Assembly: GCF_001447995.1 (NCBI RefSeq)
Contig: NZ_LDPE01000002.1
Location: forward strand, 62,001-126,000
Source: Maribacter dokdonensis DSW-8
GTDB lineage: Bacteria; Bacteroidota; Bacteroidia; Flavobacteriales; Flavobacteriaceae
Length of the DNA: 64,000 nucleotides
Direction: 5' to 3'
Part shown: positions 1 to 8,684 of the stretch, in pieces
Numbering within the stretch: position 1 is the first letter of the stretch
How the letters are laid out: each line of letters begins with the position of its first letter
Position numbers and translations under genes: made by a program
The notes under the pieces: generated by a model
The model's input: only the letters and a program-made list of their open reading frames with translations
The model's database searches: none
Told to the model about the DNA's origin: nothing

Positions 1-50
1 GAGCAATTGGAAAGTGCTGCTTAAGCATCTCTAAAAATTGATATAAAAAA

Positions 51-76
51 AGCCCGTATTCAAATGAATACGGGCT
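51..76. terminator. Bidirectional intrinsic terminator
   Basis: An 11-bp perfect stem (AGCCCGTATTC / GAATACGGGCT) closes a 4-base AAAT loop. It is flanked by an A-tract on the left and T-rich sequence on the right, so it can act in both directions. It lies just past the stop of the minus-strand gene at 98-445 and probably also ends whatever plus-strand gene lies left of the window. Confidence 0.8.
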
Positions 77-97
77 TTTATATATGAATTAGTTGAT

Positions 98-445
98 TTA
101 CTTATTGCTTACAACAGGATCTTTTTTGCTTGCTTTAGAAACACTTGCAATTCTATTGTTGTCAAAATTAACTTCACTTCTTACATCACCTTCCCAAAAC
201 AACCACTTACCGGTTCTAACACCGCTATCATAGTTACCCATGGCTATCTTCTCTCCCTTTTCATTGAACATTTTCCATTGCCCATCTAGCTTTTCATTTA
301 CAAAATAACCTTCTTGGGATTTCTCTCCATTAGCATGAAAGTATGTAGCTTTTACTTTATCTCCTTCTTTTTCAAAAACTGGATCAATTTGAGCGTATGC
401 TCCAAACGACAATGCCATTACGGCAATAATTAGTATCTTTTTCAT
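98..445 (-). CDS. Secreted MORN-variant repeat protein (YwqK-like)
   Basis: A small exported protein of about 115 residues. The start is placed at the ATG that opens the signal peptide (MKKILIIAVMALSFGAYAQ); an upstream in-frame start would put 19 polar residues before it and is unlikely. The mature part has repeated blocks with the pattern G-x-x-x-x-G-x-W-x-x-x-[ND]-x-x-G (LDGQWKMFNEKGEK, RTGKWLFWEG). This is typical of the MORN_2/YwqK 'antitoxin component' family, which is named for one operon and has no general toxin link. The protein ends in a lysine/serine-rich tail. Its function is unknown. It appears to be monocistronic and is followed by a strong terminator. Confidence 0.75.
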   Translation of the reverse strand: MKKILIIAVMALSFGAYAQIDPVFEKEGDKVKATYFHANGEKSQEGYFVNEKLDGQWKMFNEKGEKIAMGNYDSGVRTGKWLFWEGDVRSEVNFDNNRIASVSKASKKDPVVSNK

Positions 446-674
446 AATTATATATTTTTTTTGATTACTGATTTCTTGTATGATAACGGTATAAAGATAC
501 AATTATTTTGCAATTAATCAATGTTTAGGTAACTTTTACATAACATTAAATTAACATTGATTATGTAATCATCTATTTGTCAGTATATTAACCTTGTCCA
601 AAAAGGTTGTTTCGTAAAACCGGTCATCGAGTAAAACCTGCATTTAATATAGACCTACTATGAAATAGACTTCT

Positions 675-682
675 TAAATTTG
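675..682 (+). promoter_or_regulatory. Candidate -7 promoter element (TAAATTTG) for aspS
   Basis: TAAATTTG matches the Bacteroidota -7 consensus TAnnTTTG and lies 22 bases before the aspS start codon. I see no clear TTG at the -33 position, so this rests on the -7 match and its position alone. Confidence 0.45.
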
Positions 683-704
683 CCCTTTCATTAAAGCAAG
701 TATT

Positions 705-2459
705 ATGTATAGAAGCCATTCCTGCGGGGAATTAAGAGAATCACATATTGGTACCACAGTTACCCTTTCTGGGTGGGTTTCCAAAACAAGAGATAAAGGT
801 TTTGTTGTTTGGGTAGATATTCGTGATCGCTATGGTATAACACAATTAGTGCTTGATGAAGATCGTACTTCTAAAGAATTATTGGAGCAAGCAAGAAACT
901 TAGGTAGAGAGTTTGTTATTCAAATAAAAGGTGAGGTTATTGAAAGAGCATCAAAAAATGCAAACATTCCAACGGGGAATATAGAAGTTTTAGTTTCTGA
1001 ATTAACCATTTTAAACGAATCTAAGACTCCGCCATTCACTATTGAGAACGAAACTGATGGTGGCGAAGACCTGCGAATGAAGTACAGGTATTTGGACATC
1101 CGTAGAAAACCGGTACAAAACAACCTTATTTTTAGAAGTAAGGTAACTATGGAAGTTCGAAAGTTTTTATCTGGCGAAGGCTTTATAGAAGTGGAAACTC
1201 CTTATTTAATAAAATCTACACCAGAAGGTGCAAGGGATTTCGTAGTACCTAGCCGTATGAACGAAGGGCAGTTCTATGCATTGCCACAATCGCCACAAAC
1301 CTTTAAACAATTATTGATGGTTGGTGGTTTAGATAAATACTTTCAAATTGTAAAGTGTTTTAGGGATGAAGATTTACGTGCAGACAGGCAGCCAGAGTTT
1401 ACACAGATAGATTGCGAAATGGCTTTTGTAGAGCAAGAAGATATTCTTAATGTATTTGAGAACTTAACCAAATACCTTTTAAAAGAAGTTAATGGTGTTG
1501 AAATAGACTCTTTCCCAAGAATGACCTATGATGAAGCCATGTCTAAATATGGGAACGACAAGCCAGATATTCGTTTTGGAATGGAGTTCGGGGAATTAAA
1601 TGCTGTAGCACAACATAAAGAATTTGGTGTATTCAATTCCGCTGAATTGGTTGTGGGTATTGCGGTACCTGGTGCAGCATCTTACACTAGAAAAGAATTA
1701 GATGCCTTGGTAAATTGGGTAAAGCGCCCACAAGTTGGTGCTAATGGAATGGTGTACGTAAAATGTAATGAAGACGGAAGCTTTAAATCTACCGTAGATA
1801 AATTTTACGACCAAGACGATTTAGCAAAATGGGCAGAGGTAACTGGTGCTAAATCAGGAGACCTTATTTGCGTTCTTTCCGGCGACGCCAATAAAACAAG
1901 AACACAGTTAAGTGCGCTACGTATGGAAATGGCAACCAGATTAGGGTTGAGAAATCCAAACGAGTTTGCTCCATTATGGGTAGTTGATTTCCCATTATTG
2001 GAACTTGATGAAGAAACGGATCACTACCACGCCATGCACCACCCATTTACATCACCAAAACCAGGTCAATTAGAATTATTGGATACCGATCCAGGTGCTG
2101 TTCGCGCCAATGCTTATGATTTAGTATTGAATGGTAATGAAATAGGCGGTGGTTCTATTCGTATTCATGATAAAGAAACACAGGCAACCATGTTCAAGCA
2201 CTTAGGTTTTACTCCCGAGGAGGCAAAAGCACAATTTGGATTCTTGATGGATGCCTTTCAGTACGGAGCACCACCACATGGCGGATTGGCATTTGGTTTA
2301 GATAGACTCGTAGCTATTTTAGGCGGACAGGAGACCATACGTGATTTCATTGCATTCCCTAAGAACAATAGTGGTAGAGATGTCATGATCGATGCGCCTG
2401 CAGCAATTGACGACGAACAATTAAAAGAATTGAACTTAAAGTTAGATATTCAAGAATAA
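705..2459 (+). CDS. aspS: Aspartate--tRNA ligase
   Basis: Class II aminoacyl-tRNA synthetase that charges tRNA(Asp) in the cytoplasm. The 584 residues match the usual bacterial AspRS length. An N-terminal OB-fold anticodon-binding domain (about residues 1-105, with [20 protein letters not shown]) precedes the catalytic core. Motif 2 is visible as the [18 protein letters not shown] segment (about 222-239), the bacterial GAD insertion follows, and motif 3 is the C-terminal [15 protein letters not shown]. The start [10 protein letters not shown] fits the family N-terminus. The gene stands alone between a long upstream spacer and a strong terminator, as expected for a housekeeping gene. Confidence 0.97.
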   Translation: MYRSHSCGELRESHIGTTVTLSGWVSKTRDKGFVVWVDIRDRYGITQLVLDEDRTSKELLEQARNLGREFVIQIKGEVIERASKNANIPTGNIEVLVSELTILNESKTPPFTIENETDGGEDLRMKYRYLDIRRKPVQNNLIFRSKVTMEVRKFLSGEGFIEVETPYLIKSTPEGARDFVVPSRMNEGQFYALPQSPQTFKQLLMVGGLDKYFQIVKCFRDEDLRADRQPEFTQIDCEMAFVEQEDILNVFENLTKYLLKEVNGVEIDSFPRMTYDEAMSKYGNDKPDIRFGMEFGELNAVAQHKEFGVFNSAELVVGIAVPGAASYTRKELDALVNWVKRPQVGANGMVYVKCNEDGSFKSTVDKFYDQDDLAKWAEVTGAKSGDLICVLSGDANKTRTQLSALRMEMATRLGLRNPNEFAPLWVVDFPLLELDEETDHYHAMHHPFTSPKPGQLELLDTDPGAVRANAYDLVLNGNEIGGGSIRIHDKETQATMFKHLGFTPEEAKAQFGFLMDAFQYGAPPHGGLAFGLDRLVAILGGQETIRDFIAFPKNNSGRDVMIDAPAAIDDEQLKELNLKLDIQE

Positions 2460-2484
2460 CAGTTCTTGATTTCCCTACATAATT

Positions 2485-2513
2485 AAAAATCCTGCCCAAG
2501 TGCAGGATTTTTT
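2485..2513 (+). terminator. Intrinsic terminator after aspS
   Basis: An 11-bp stem (AAAAATCCTGC / GCAGGATTTTT) with a 6-base loop runs straight into a T-tract, 25 bases after the aspS stop codon. Confidence 0.85.
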
Positions 2514-2587
2514 GTTTTCTACCAATTAATAAATGAACATCAACAAAGAGTCTAACCATGTAAGATAATTTTTGTTAAATTCACTTT

Positions 2588-3133
2588 ATGAAAAAATGGC
2601 TCAAAATAGTATTGTATAGTTTATTGGGCATACTTCTAATTCTTTGTGGAATTATCGGGTACATTTATTATCAATATGAATGGAAGTATGATGTAAATTC
2701 TGAAAAACATCAATATGATGTTGGTTATTTATCATCAGAAAATCGTGATTTTGCCCCCAATTTCAAACGTTGTAACGATTACAGCCCAATAGGTTATTAC
2801 TCTCATGTAAACTTCAATGTTTTTGATAAAAATAAAGCACAATTTAAACGCTTTATTCAATCTAACTTCAACAGTAATCTTTATACTGATAGTGGCATGC
2901 TCAACCTTCGTTTTATCATCAATTGTAATGGTGAAGTCGGTGACATGGAGGTAAACCAGTTAAATAAAGATTATCAATTAACAAAATTTAACAATAATTT
3001 GGTTGAAGAAATAATTCAATTAACAGTCGAAAAGGAGAATTGGGTTATTTCAGATAACAAATCGGATAACGACAAATATATGTACTTGATTTTTAGACTA
3101 GAAGATGGAAAAATTACTGAAATATTGCCTTAG
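2588..3133 (+). CDS. Membrane-anchored protein with TonB-C-like tail, unknown function
   Basis: A 181-residue protein that I do not recognise by name. Residues 1-29 form a single N-terminal membrane anchor (WLKIVLYSLLGILLILCG, then GYIYYQYEW), so the rest should face the periplasm. The C-terminal third (LNLRFIINCNGEVGDMEV, then a helix ending ENWVI) resembles the TonB C-terminal fold pattern (hydrophobic strand, Asn/Asp-Gly turn, Val-rich strand, helix with Trp). That similarity is inference by eye. Its last 29 bases overlap the start of the next gene in another frame, which suggests coupled translation. Confidence 0.7.
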   Translation: MKKWLKIVLYSLLGILLILCGIIGYIYYQYEWKYDVNSEKHQYDVGYLSSENRDFAPNFKRCNDYSPIGYYSHVNFNVFDKNKAQFKRFIQSNFNSNLYTDSGMLNLRFIINCNGEVGDMEVNQLNKDYQLTKFNNNLVEEIIQLTVEKENWVISDNKSDNDKYMYLIFRLEDGKITEILP

Positions 3134-3959
3134 TTTTTTACTATTGACATCATTAAGCTGTAAGAATAAAGATTTTGATGAAATTCCTTTTGAAGAGCGA
3201 AAATTAATGGCAAAGCAACTATGGGATAGCGAAAAGAGTAAACATGGTTTTGATCGTAGTTTTCAAGGAACACCTAAAGCGATGACTCTTTTAGATAACA
3301 TTATAGCTTTAGATAGTACCCATGCAAAAGCATTAAGAGAGATTTCCGTTCCTTTTCTAAAAAGAGGAATTCCACACGAATGGAAACTAAGGTTTGACAA
3401 AGCGGTTGCACATGACCCAGCTACTTGGGTTCCAATGCGAGGTTACCTCTACCTATCGTTCTACCGAGATTATGAAAAAGCCATTGCAGATTTCAACGCA
3501 TCAGATTCTTTAACCACATATTTAGATTACCCACAGGGGCATAGTGTAGATTATTGGCGTGGCATTGCATATTTAGGCGCAAAAGACTATGATAACTCTG
3601 TTGCTTATTGGGATAAACATATCACCAAAGAAACTGAAGATTCTGGTGAAGATTGGGTAGAATTAGAGGCGTTTCTTTATAGAGGTATAGCCTATTACGA
3701 ATCGGATAACAAAGAAAAAGCAAATGAGAATTTTGACAAAGTAATTCAATATTTCACCAACTCTGCAGATGCTAAGTATTACAAGGCGAAGCTATTATGG
3801 AACGAAGGTGATAAAAAAACAGCTTTGAATATGATAAATGATGCCATTGTAGATTTCAACAATGGATACTTTAACAGCCATAATTATGTTGAGGTTTTAA
3901 AACAAATTTATCTCGAAGATTTAGAAGAACTTAAATCAAAAATCATTGCAAGTAATTAA
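3105..3959 (+). CDS. TPR-repeat lipoprotein
   Basis: A 284-residue predicted lipoprotein. The start at 3105 is needed to produce the signal peptide and lipobox (LLLTSLSC, Cys19), so the 29-base overlap with the gene before it is likely real. The mature part is helical with repeated motifs of the TPR kind, such as YEKAIADFNASDSL, YDNSVAYWDKHI and KEKANENFDKVIQYF, each followed by a loop and an Ala/Tyr-rich helix. TPR lipoproteins act as binding scaffolds; the partner is unknown. It probably shares a transcript with the membrane-anchored protein upstream. Confidence 0.8.
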   Translation: MEKLLKYCLSFLLLTSLSCKNKDFDEIPFEERKLMAKQLWDSEKSKHGFDRSFQGTPKAMTLLDNIIALDSTHAKALREISVPFLKRGIPHEWKLRFDKAVAHDPATWVPMRGYLYLSFYRDYEKAIADFNASDSLTTYLDYPQGHSVDYWRGIAYLGAKDYDNSVAYWDKHITKETEDSGEDWVELEAFLYRGIAYYESDNKEKANENFDKVIQYFTNSADAKYYKAKLLWNEGDKKTALNMINDAIVDFNNGYFNSHNYVEVLKQIYLEDLEELKSKIIASN

Positions 3960-3960
3960 A

Positions 3961-3968
3961 TACCTTTG
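3961..3968 (+). promoter_or_regulatory. Candidate -7 element (TACCTTTG) for the ClC gene
   Basis: TACCTTTG matches TAnnTTTG. It lies directly after the stop of the TPR gene and 26 bases before the ClC start, suggesting the channel gene has its own promoter. No convincing -33 TTG is seen. Confidence 0.4.
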
Positions 3969-3994
3969 ATGGCTACTAACGATATGGTTATACA

Positions 3995-5779
3995 ATGCCC
4001 ATACAAACAAACAATTTCTTAAGGCGTATTTATAAGTGGAGATATAAGAACATCTCACAAAAGACCTTTATTTACATTTTAAGTGTTGTTGTTGGCTTAT
4101 TGGCCGGTTTAGCATCGGTAACACTTAAGAATATTACTTATTTTATTGAGGCATCCTTAGAGAAAGGAATTATTTTCTCTAGCAATCAATTATATTTCAT
4201 TTTACCAATCGTAGGTTTAACCTTGGTGTTTCTCTACGTAAAATATGTCCACAAAGAGAAGTTGAAACATGCGGTTTCTTCCATTCTTTTCTCCTTATCA
4301 AAAAACAAAGGTCATATAGATGTTAAACAAGTATACACTCAATTGATCATTGCACCTTTAACCGTTGGTTTTGGTGGTTCGGTGGGGTTATTAGGTCCTG
4401 CAGTGGCAACCGGCGCTGCAATAAGTTCTAACCTTGGCCGATTGTTTCATATCAACTCTAAGACAAGGTCCTTACTAATTGCCTGTGCATCGGCCGGTGC
4501 AATATCATCTATTTTTCAATCGCCCATTGCGGCTATTATTTTTGCGGTAGAAGTATTTAGCCTAGATCTTACGATGATATCAATGTTACCATTATTACTG
4601 GCATCCATAAGTGGCGTACTTACCTCCTACTTCTTTATGGGCAATGAAGTATTGTTCAATTTCTCGATCAATGAACCGTTCCAAGTAAAAGACACCCTAT
4701 TCTACATCGTTTTAGGCGTTGGTACCGCCATTGCATCGATCTATTTTACTAAAATGTATTTTGGCATTATCAACTTGTTTAAACCATTAAAGAGTCCAAA
4801 GTACAGACTTTTAGTAGGCGGTTTGGCTATTGGAATTATGCTTTATTTTATACCTCCGTTATATGGTGAAGGTTTTTCCTTTATAAACGACTTGCTAAAA
4901 GGAGACCATATTAATGCCTTGGGAAAAACCCCTTTTGACGCTTACATTGATAATATTTGGATCGTTATTGCATTACTGTTCGGTATCACCATTTTTAAAG
5001 CAGTAGCAATGACCACCACGTTAGCGGCAGGTGGGGCCGGTGGAATTTTCATTCCCACCATGGTCATGGGCAGCGCTTTAGGAAATGTAGTAGCTAAACT
5101 GATCAACAATTCAGGCTTGGGCTTTTCGGTATCGGAAAGTAATTTCACCTTAATAGGCATGGCAGGCTTAATTGCCGGTGTACAACATGCACCCTTAACG
5201 GCTATTTTCCTTATTGCAGAAATAACTGGTGGTTATGCCTTGTTTGTTCCGTTAATGATTACTGCATCAATCTCATACATTATTACAAAAAACACGGTAG
5301 ATTACACTATTTACACCAGAGAGCTGGCAGAAAGTGGTGAACTATTGACCCATAACAAAGATCAAGCCGTACTTACCCTTATGGATCTAGACACCGTGAT
5401 AGAGACCAATTTCAAAACGGTACATCCAGAAATGACATTGGGGGAAATGTTACATGATTCCGTTGCAAAATCTACCCGAAATATATTCCCCGTGGTTGAT
5501 GCCCATCAAAAATTTTTAGGTATTATCCTATTGGACGATATTAGGGAGTTCATGTTCGATACTAAACTGTACAACACTACAAAAGTAGAAACCTTTACGC
5601 ATAAAGCACCGGACCATATTTATTACGGCATTGATACCATGCAGATCGTAATGCAAAAATTTCAGGATAGTGGGGCGTGGAATTTACCCGTTGTAAAAAA
5701 TGGAAAATACATGGGTTTTGTATCCAAATCTAAACTATTGACCGCCTACAGAAGAGAATTAATAAGATTTACCAAATAA
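3995..5779 (+). CDS. ClC-family chloride channel with tandem CBS domains
   Basis: A 594-residue inner-membrane protein of the ClC chloride channel/transporter superfamily. The membrane part (about residues 25-435) contains the family loops GGSVGLLGP (128-135, equivalent to GREGP) and GGIFIPTMVMG (equivalent to GxFxP). Two cytoplasmic CBS domains follow (about 445-590), with NIFPVVDAHQKFLGIILLDD and AWNLPVVKNGKYMGFVSKS as their core strands; these usually sense adenine nucleotides. The residue matching the gating/proton glutamate (E148 of E. coli ClC) is Leu133, and the residue matching the inner proton glutamate (E203) is Val187, so a passive chloride channel is more likely than a Cl-/H+ exchanger. 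A small membrane protein gene follows after 33 bases. Confidence 0.93.
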   Translation: MPIQTNNFLRRIYKWRYKNISQKTFIYILSVVVGLLAGLASVTLKNITYFIEASLEKGIIFSSNQLYFILPIVGLTLVFLYVKYVHKEKLKHAVSSILFSLSKNKGHIDVKQVYTQLIIAPLTVGFGGSVGLLGPAVATGAAISSNLGRLFHINSKTRSLLIACASAGAISSIFQSPIAAIIFAVEVFSLDLTMISMLPLLLASISGVLTSYFFMGNEVLFNFSINEPFQVKDTLFYIVLGVGTAIASIYFTKMYFGIINLFKPLKSPKYRLLVGGLAIGIMLYFIPPLYGEGFSFINDLLKGDHINALGKTPFDAYIDNIWIVIALLFGITIFKAVAMTTTLAAGGAGGIFIPTMVMGSALGNVVAKLINNSGLGFSVSESNFTLIGMAGLIAGVQHAPLTAIFLIAEITGGYALFVPLMITASISYIITKNTVDYTIYTRELAESGELLTHNKDQAVLTLMDLDTVIETNFKTVHPEMTLGEMLHDSVAKSTRNIFPVVDAHQKFLGIILLDDIREFMFDTKLYNTTKVETFTHKAPDHIYYGIDTMQIVMQKFQDSGAWNLPVVKNGKYMGFVSKSKLLTAYRRELIRFTK

Positions 5780-5812
5780 AAAATAGCAGTCGCTCAAGAT
5801 AAAAGTAATAAA

Positions 5813-6079
5813 ATGAAATACCTTATTTCCCTTATAGTTGTAATCTCCTTTGGATTGATTATTTACGGATTCACCTTAGATAACGGTCAAGAAGCTTTAT
5901 CCCATAAATATATAGGCTCAGGTACCTTAGGATTGTTTTTATTGGCAATGCCCCTCTTCTTAATCAAAGAGAGCAAAGGGAAAAAATTCAAAGATTATAT
6001 GCTCACAGATGAAAATGTAAGAAAAATGCAAGGAAAAGAGCCTAGAAACACTGATAATCAAGACTCTCCAAAAAATTAA
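5813..6079 (+). CDS. Small two-TM protein of unknown function
   Basis: An 88-residue protein with two hydrophobic segments (about 4-22 and 38-52) joined by a short loop, and a charged C-terminal tail (KGKKFKDYMLTDENVRKM) ending in a polar, disordered stretch. I do not recognise the family. It lies 33 bases behind the ClC channel gene on the same strand, so it may be co-transcribed; an accessory role for the channel is only a guess from position. Confidence 0.6.
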   Translation: MKYLISLIVVISFGLIIYGFTLDNGQEALSHKYIGSGTLGLFLLAMPLFLIKESKGKKFKDYMLTDENVRKMQGKEPRNTDNQDSPKN

Positions 6080-6149
6080 TAGGGCAATTCGCTACCAATC
6101 AACGCAAAATTATATTAAATTAGAATCATAATATTAAAATTTCAATACA

Positions 6150-6341
6150 ATGATTGGTACCGTCAAATTTTACAACGAATCTAAAGGTTATGGGTTTATA
6201 ACCAATGAAGAAACTGGAAAAGATATTTTTGTTCATGCCACCGCATTACATGGCACTGAAATTAGAGAAGGTGATAGAGTGAGCTATGAAGAAGAAGAAG
6301 GAAGAAAAGGTACGGTTGCCGGACAAGTTCAGGTACTATAA
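6150..6341 (+). CDS. Cold-shock-domain protein (CspA family)
   Basis: A 63-residue single cold-shock domain, the normal size for a bacterial Csp. Both RNA-binding motifs are present: RNP1 as KGYGFI (residues 12-17) and RNP2 as DIFVH (25-29). The protein binds single-stranded RNA/DNA and acts as an RNA chaperone. The 70-base AT-rich leader upstream is longer than is usual in this window, which would fit post-transcriptional control, though I see no specific thermosensor fold. A terminator lies 30 bases after the stop. Confidence 0.93.
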   Translation: MIGTVKFYNESKGYGFITNEETGKDIFVHATALHGTEIREGDRVSYEEEEGRKGTVAGQVQVL

Positions 6342-6371
6342 TTTATTTTCTTTTTTATCAAAACATCAATG

Positions 6372-6391
6372 AACCACGCTTTTGCGTGGTT
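6372..6391. terminator. Bidirectional terminator between cold-shock gene and tadA
   Basis: An 8-bp stem (AACCACGC / GCGTGGTT) with a TTTT loop is followed by a T-run on the plus strand. It sits between two convergent genes, 30 bases after the csp stop and 20 bases after the tadA stop. Confidence 0.75.
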
Positions 6392-6411
6392 TTTCAATTT
6401 GCACCTAGGTT

Positions 6412-6855
6412 TTACTTTCTCTTTTTAGCAAAGAACTCTTGCAACAAACTAGCCGACTCCACCTCTAAAATACCACCTATGATCTTGGTTTTGGGGTGTA
6501 AGGTAGTACCCATTGCACCACAACCACGCTCTATATCTTTAGCCCCATAAACTATTCTACCTATCTGGCTCCAATATAGGGCTCCTGCACACATTTGGCA
6601 TGGCTCTAAGGTTACATATAAAGTACAATCTTTCAAGTATTTTCCCCCAAGAAAATTAGCGGCAGATGTTATTGCCTGCATTTCCGCATGTGCAGTAACA
6701 TCGTTTAATTTTTCAGTGAGATTATGTGCTCTGGCAATAATTCTATCTTGCACCACAATTACAGCACCTACGGGCACTTCACCAGCTTCAAGAGCATATT
6801 CGGCCTCTTGAAGGGCTCTTTTCATAAAATAAGTATCATCGTAAGGTAAAACCAT
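6412..6855 (-). CDS. tadA: tRNA-specific adenosine deaminase
   Basis: Zinc-dependent deaminase that converts adenosine-34 to inosine in the tRNA(Arg) anticodon. The 147-residue length is typical. The zinc and proton-shuttle residues are His56 and Glu58 (HAE) with Cys86 and Cys89 (PCQMC). The surrounding PVGAVIV and TLYVTLEPC segments are those of TadA rather than of cytosine or dCMP deaminases. The gene is divergent from dxs, only about 40-60 bases away. Its own -7 promoter element ends five bases before the ATG, so the mRNA may be leaderless. Confidence 0.94.
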   Translation of the reverse strand: MVLPYDDTYFMKRALQEAEYALEAGEVPVGAVIVVQDRIIARAHNLTEKLNDVTAHAEMQAITSAANFLGGKYLKDCTLYVTLEPCQMCAGALYWSQIGRIVYGAKDIERGCGAMGTTLHPKTKIIGGILEVESASLLQEFFAKKRK

Positions 6856-6860
6856 AAGGT

Positions 6861-6868
6861 CAAAAATA
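6861..6868 (-). promoter_or_regulatory. -7 element (TATTTTTG) for tadA, one arm of a symmetric divergent promoter
   Basis: Read on the minus strand this is TATTTTTG, a match to TAnnTTTG. It is one arm of a perfect 9-bp inverted repeat (6861-6869 with 6891-6899, 21-bp spacer) whose other arm is the same element facing dxs. Only five bases separate it from the tadA ATG, so transcription would begin at or next to the start codon. Confidence 0.5.
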
Positions 6869-6891
6869 CGATAGTTTCATTTTTAAAAAAG

Positions 6892-6899
6892 TATTTTTG
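6892..6899 (+). promoter_or_regulatory. -7 element (TATTTTTG) for dxs
   Basis: TATTTTTG matches the Bacteroidota -7 consensus and is the mirror image of the tadA element at 6861-6868. Its last three bases are the first possible dxs start codon (TTG 6897). If this promoter is used, that codon would lie upstream of the transcript, which favours the TTG at 6918. Confidence 0.5.
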
Positions 6900-6917
6900 T
6901 CCCATTATACCCACAGT

Positions 6918-8684
6918 TTGAAATCGATACTAGAACATATCAATTCACCGAAAGACCTAAAACCTTTAAATCAGGAAAATTTAAGGCAATTGGCTACTGA
7001 GCTACGTGAATTTATTATAGATATTGTTTCTGTAAAAGAAGGCCATTTAGGTGCCAGTTTAGGCGTTGTGGAATTGACCATTGCACTACACTATGTGTTC
7101 AACACCCCTATAGACAAGCTTATTTGGGATGTTGGCCACCAAGCATATGGACATAAAATACTGACCGGTAGAAAAGATATTTTTGACACCAACCGTCAAT
7201 TTGGTGGTATTAGTGGATTTCCAAAAATGAAAGAAAGCGAGTTTGATGCTTTTGGTACAGGACACAGCTCAACTTCTATTTCTGCATTATTGGGAATGGC
7301 ATTGGCGGCACAACTACAAGGAAAACCAGAAAGGCAACATATTGCAGTAATTGGCGATGCATCTATTGCAAGTGGCATGGCATTTGAGGGGTTAAACCAT
7401 GCAGGAGAAACCAAAGCCAATATGTTGATTGTTTTAAATGATAATGCCATGGGGATCGATCCAAGCGTTGGTGCATTAAAGAAATACTTGACCAACGTAA
7501 AAACAGGATCTGCTAAAGAAGAGAACATTTTTGAATGCCTTAATTTCCATTATACCGGTCCGGTAGACGGTCATGATTTGCCATCCTTAATCAAAGAATT
7601 GGAAATTTTAAAGCATGTTGATGGTCCTAAACTTTTACATGTTATTACTACAAAGGGCAAAGGGCTGCAAAAAGCAGAGGAAAATCAAGTAACCTACCAT
7701 GCACCCGGTAAGTTCAACAAGCAAACGGGAGAGTTAAAAAGGAAAAATGCCGCTCTTGAACCTCCAAAATTTCAAGATGTTTTTGGAAAGACCATAGTGG
7801 AACTGGCATTAAAAAATGAAAAAATTGTGGGTATTACGCCTGCCATGCCAACAGGTAGTTCTTTAAAATATATGATGGCCACAATTCCAGAAAGAGCCTA
7901 CGACGTAGGTATAGCCGAACAGCATGCCGTTACCCTGGCTGCCGGTATGGCCACTGATGGCATGGTTGTTTTCTGCAATATCTATTCTACCTTTTTACAA
8001 CGTGCATATGACCAGGTAATTCATGATGTGGCCTTGCAAAATTTACCTGTAATTTTCTGTTTGGATCGCGCAGGTTTAGTGGGCGAAGACGGACCAACAC
8101 ACCATGGTGTTTATGATATCTCTTATTTAAGATGCATACCTAACCTTGCTATTTTTTCCCCATTGAACGAAGAAGAGCTAAGAAATATAATGTATACCGC
8201 TCAGTTAGGGTTAGACCACCCAATTGCCATTAGATATCCACGAGGTAGGGGAAAAATGTTGAACTGGCAATTACCTATGAAAAAACTTCCCATAGGTAAA
8301 GCTGTAGCATTAAAGAAAGGACATAAAATTGCTATTCTAAGCACCGGACCTATAGGCAATATGATATCTGAAATGATAGAAGAATTGAACCAACCCGATG
8401 CTATAGCGCATTACAACTTTCCTTTTATAAAGCCTCTGGATAACAAGTTATTAAAAGAAATACTTATAAAATTTGAACATATCATCACCTTAGAGGACGG
8501 CGCGGCGATTGGCGGATTTGGCAGTGCAGTGTTAGAATTTGCAAATAATATTGGAATCCATAAAATAATTAAGATATTTGGAGTTCCTGATTTCTATATC
8601 ACCCATGGAGCTACAGAAAAACTCTACAAGGAAGCAGGAATAGATAAGATGTCCGTAAAACAATATGTACAACAGTTTCTATGA
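6918..8684 (+). CDS. dxs: 1-deoxy-D-xylulose-5-phosphate synthase
   Basis: Thiamine-diphosphate enzyme that condenses pyruvate and glyceraldehyde 3-phosphate to DXP, the first step of the MEP isoprenoid pathway, with DXP also feeding thiamine and pyridoxal synthesis. The N-terminal half has IWDVGHQAYGHKILTGR and the ThDP motif GDASIASGMAFEG...NDNAMGID; the middle has the catalytic-glutamate segment VGIAEQHAV; the C-terminal transketolase domain follows. No in-frame ATG exists near the N-terminus. The possible starts are TTG 6897 (595 aa) and TTG 6918 (588 aa); I prefer 6918 because the protein then begins MKSILEHINSPKDL, as Dxs usually does, and because the promoter overlaps 6897. The stop overlaps the next start (ATGA). 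Confidence 0.95.
   Translation: MKSILEHINSPKDLKPLNQENLRQLATELREFIIDIVSVKEGHLGASLGVVELTIALHYVFNTPIDKLIWDVGHQAYGHKILTGRKDIFDTNRQFGGISGFPKMKESEFDAFGTGHSSTSISALLGMALAAQLQGKPERQHIAVIGDASIASGMAFEGLNHAGETKANMLIVLNDNAMGIDPSVGALKKYLTNVKTGSAKEENIFECLNFHYTGPVDGHDLPSLIKELEILKHVDGPKLLHVITTKGKGLQKAEENQVTYHAPGKFNKQTGELKRKNAALEPPKFQDVFGKTIVELALKNEKIVGITPAMPTGSSLKYMMATIPERAYDVGIAEQHAVTLAAGMATDGMVVFCNIYSTFLQRAYDQVIHDVALQNLPVIFCLDRAGLVGEDGPTHHGVYDISYLRCIPNLAIFSPLNEEELRNIMYTAQLGLDHPIAIRYPRGRGKMLNWQLPMKKLPIGKAVALKKGHKIAILSTGPIGNMISEMIEELNQPDAIAHYNFPFIKPLDNKLLKEILIKFEHIITLEDGAAIGGFGSAVLEFANNIGIHKIIKIFGVPDFYITHGATEKLYKEAGIDKMSVKQYVQQFL

Noticed and set aside
1..41. Possible tail of a plus-strand gene at the left edge (frames ending at 24, 34 or 41)
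   Set aside because: All three frames end in a stop within 41 bases, so there is not enough sequence to choose a frame or identify a product. The following bidirectional terminator does make a gene end here likely.
98..445. Toxin-antitoxin antitoxin (YwqK label)
   Set aside because: The family name implies an antitoxin, but the protein has a signal peptide and no partner toxin gene is adjacent.
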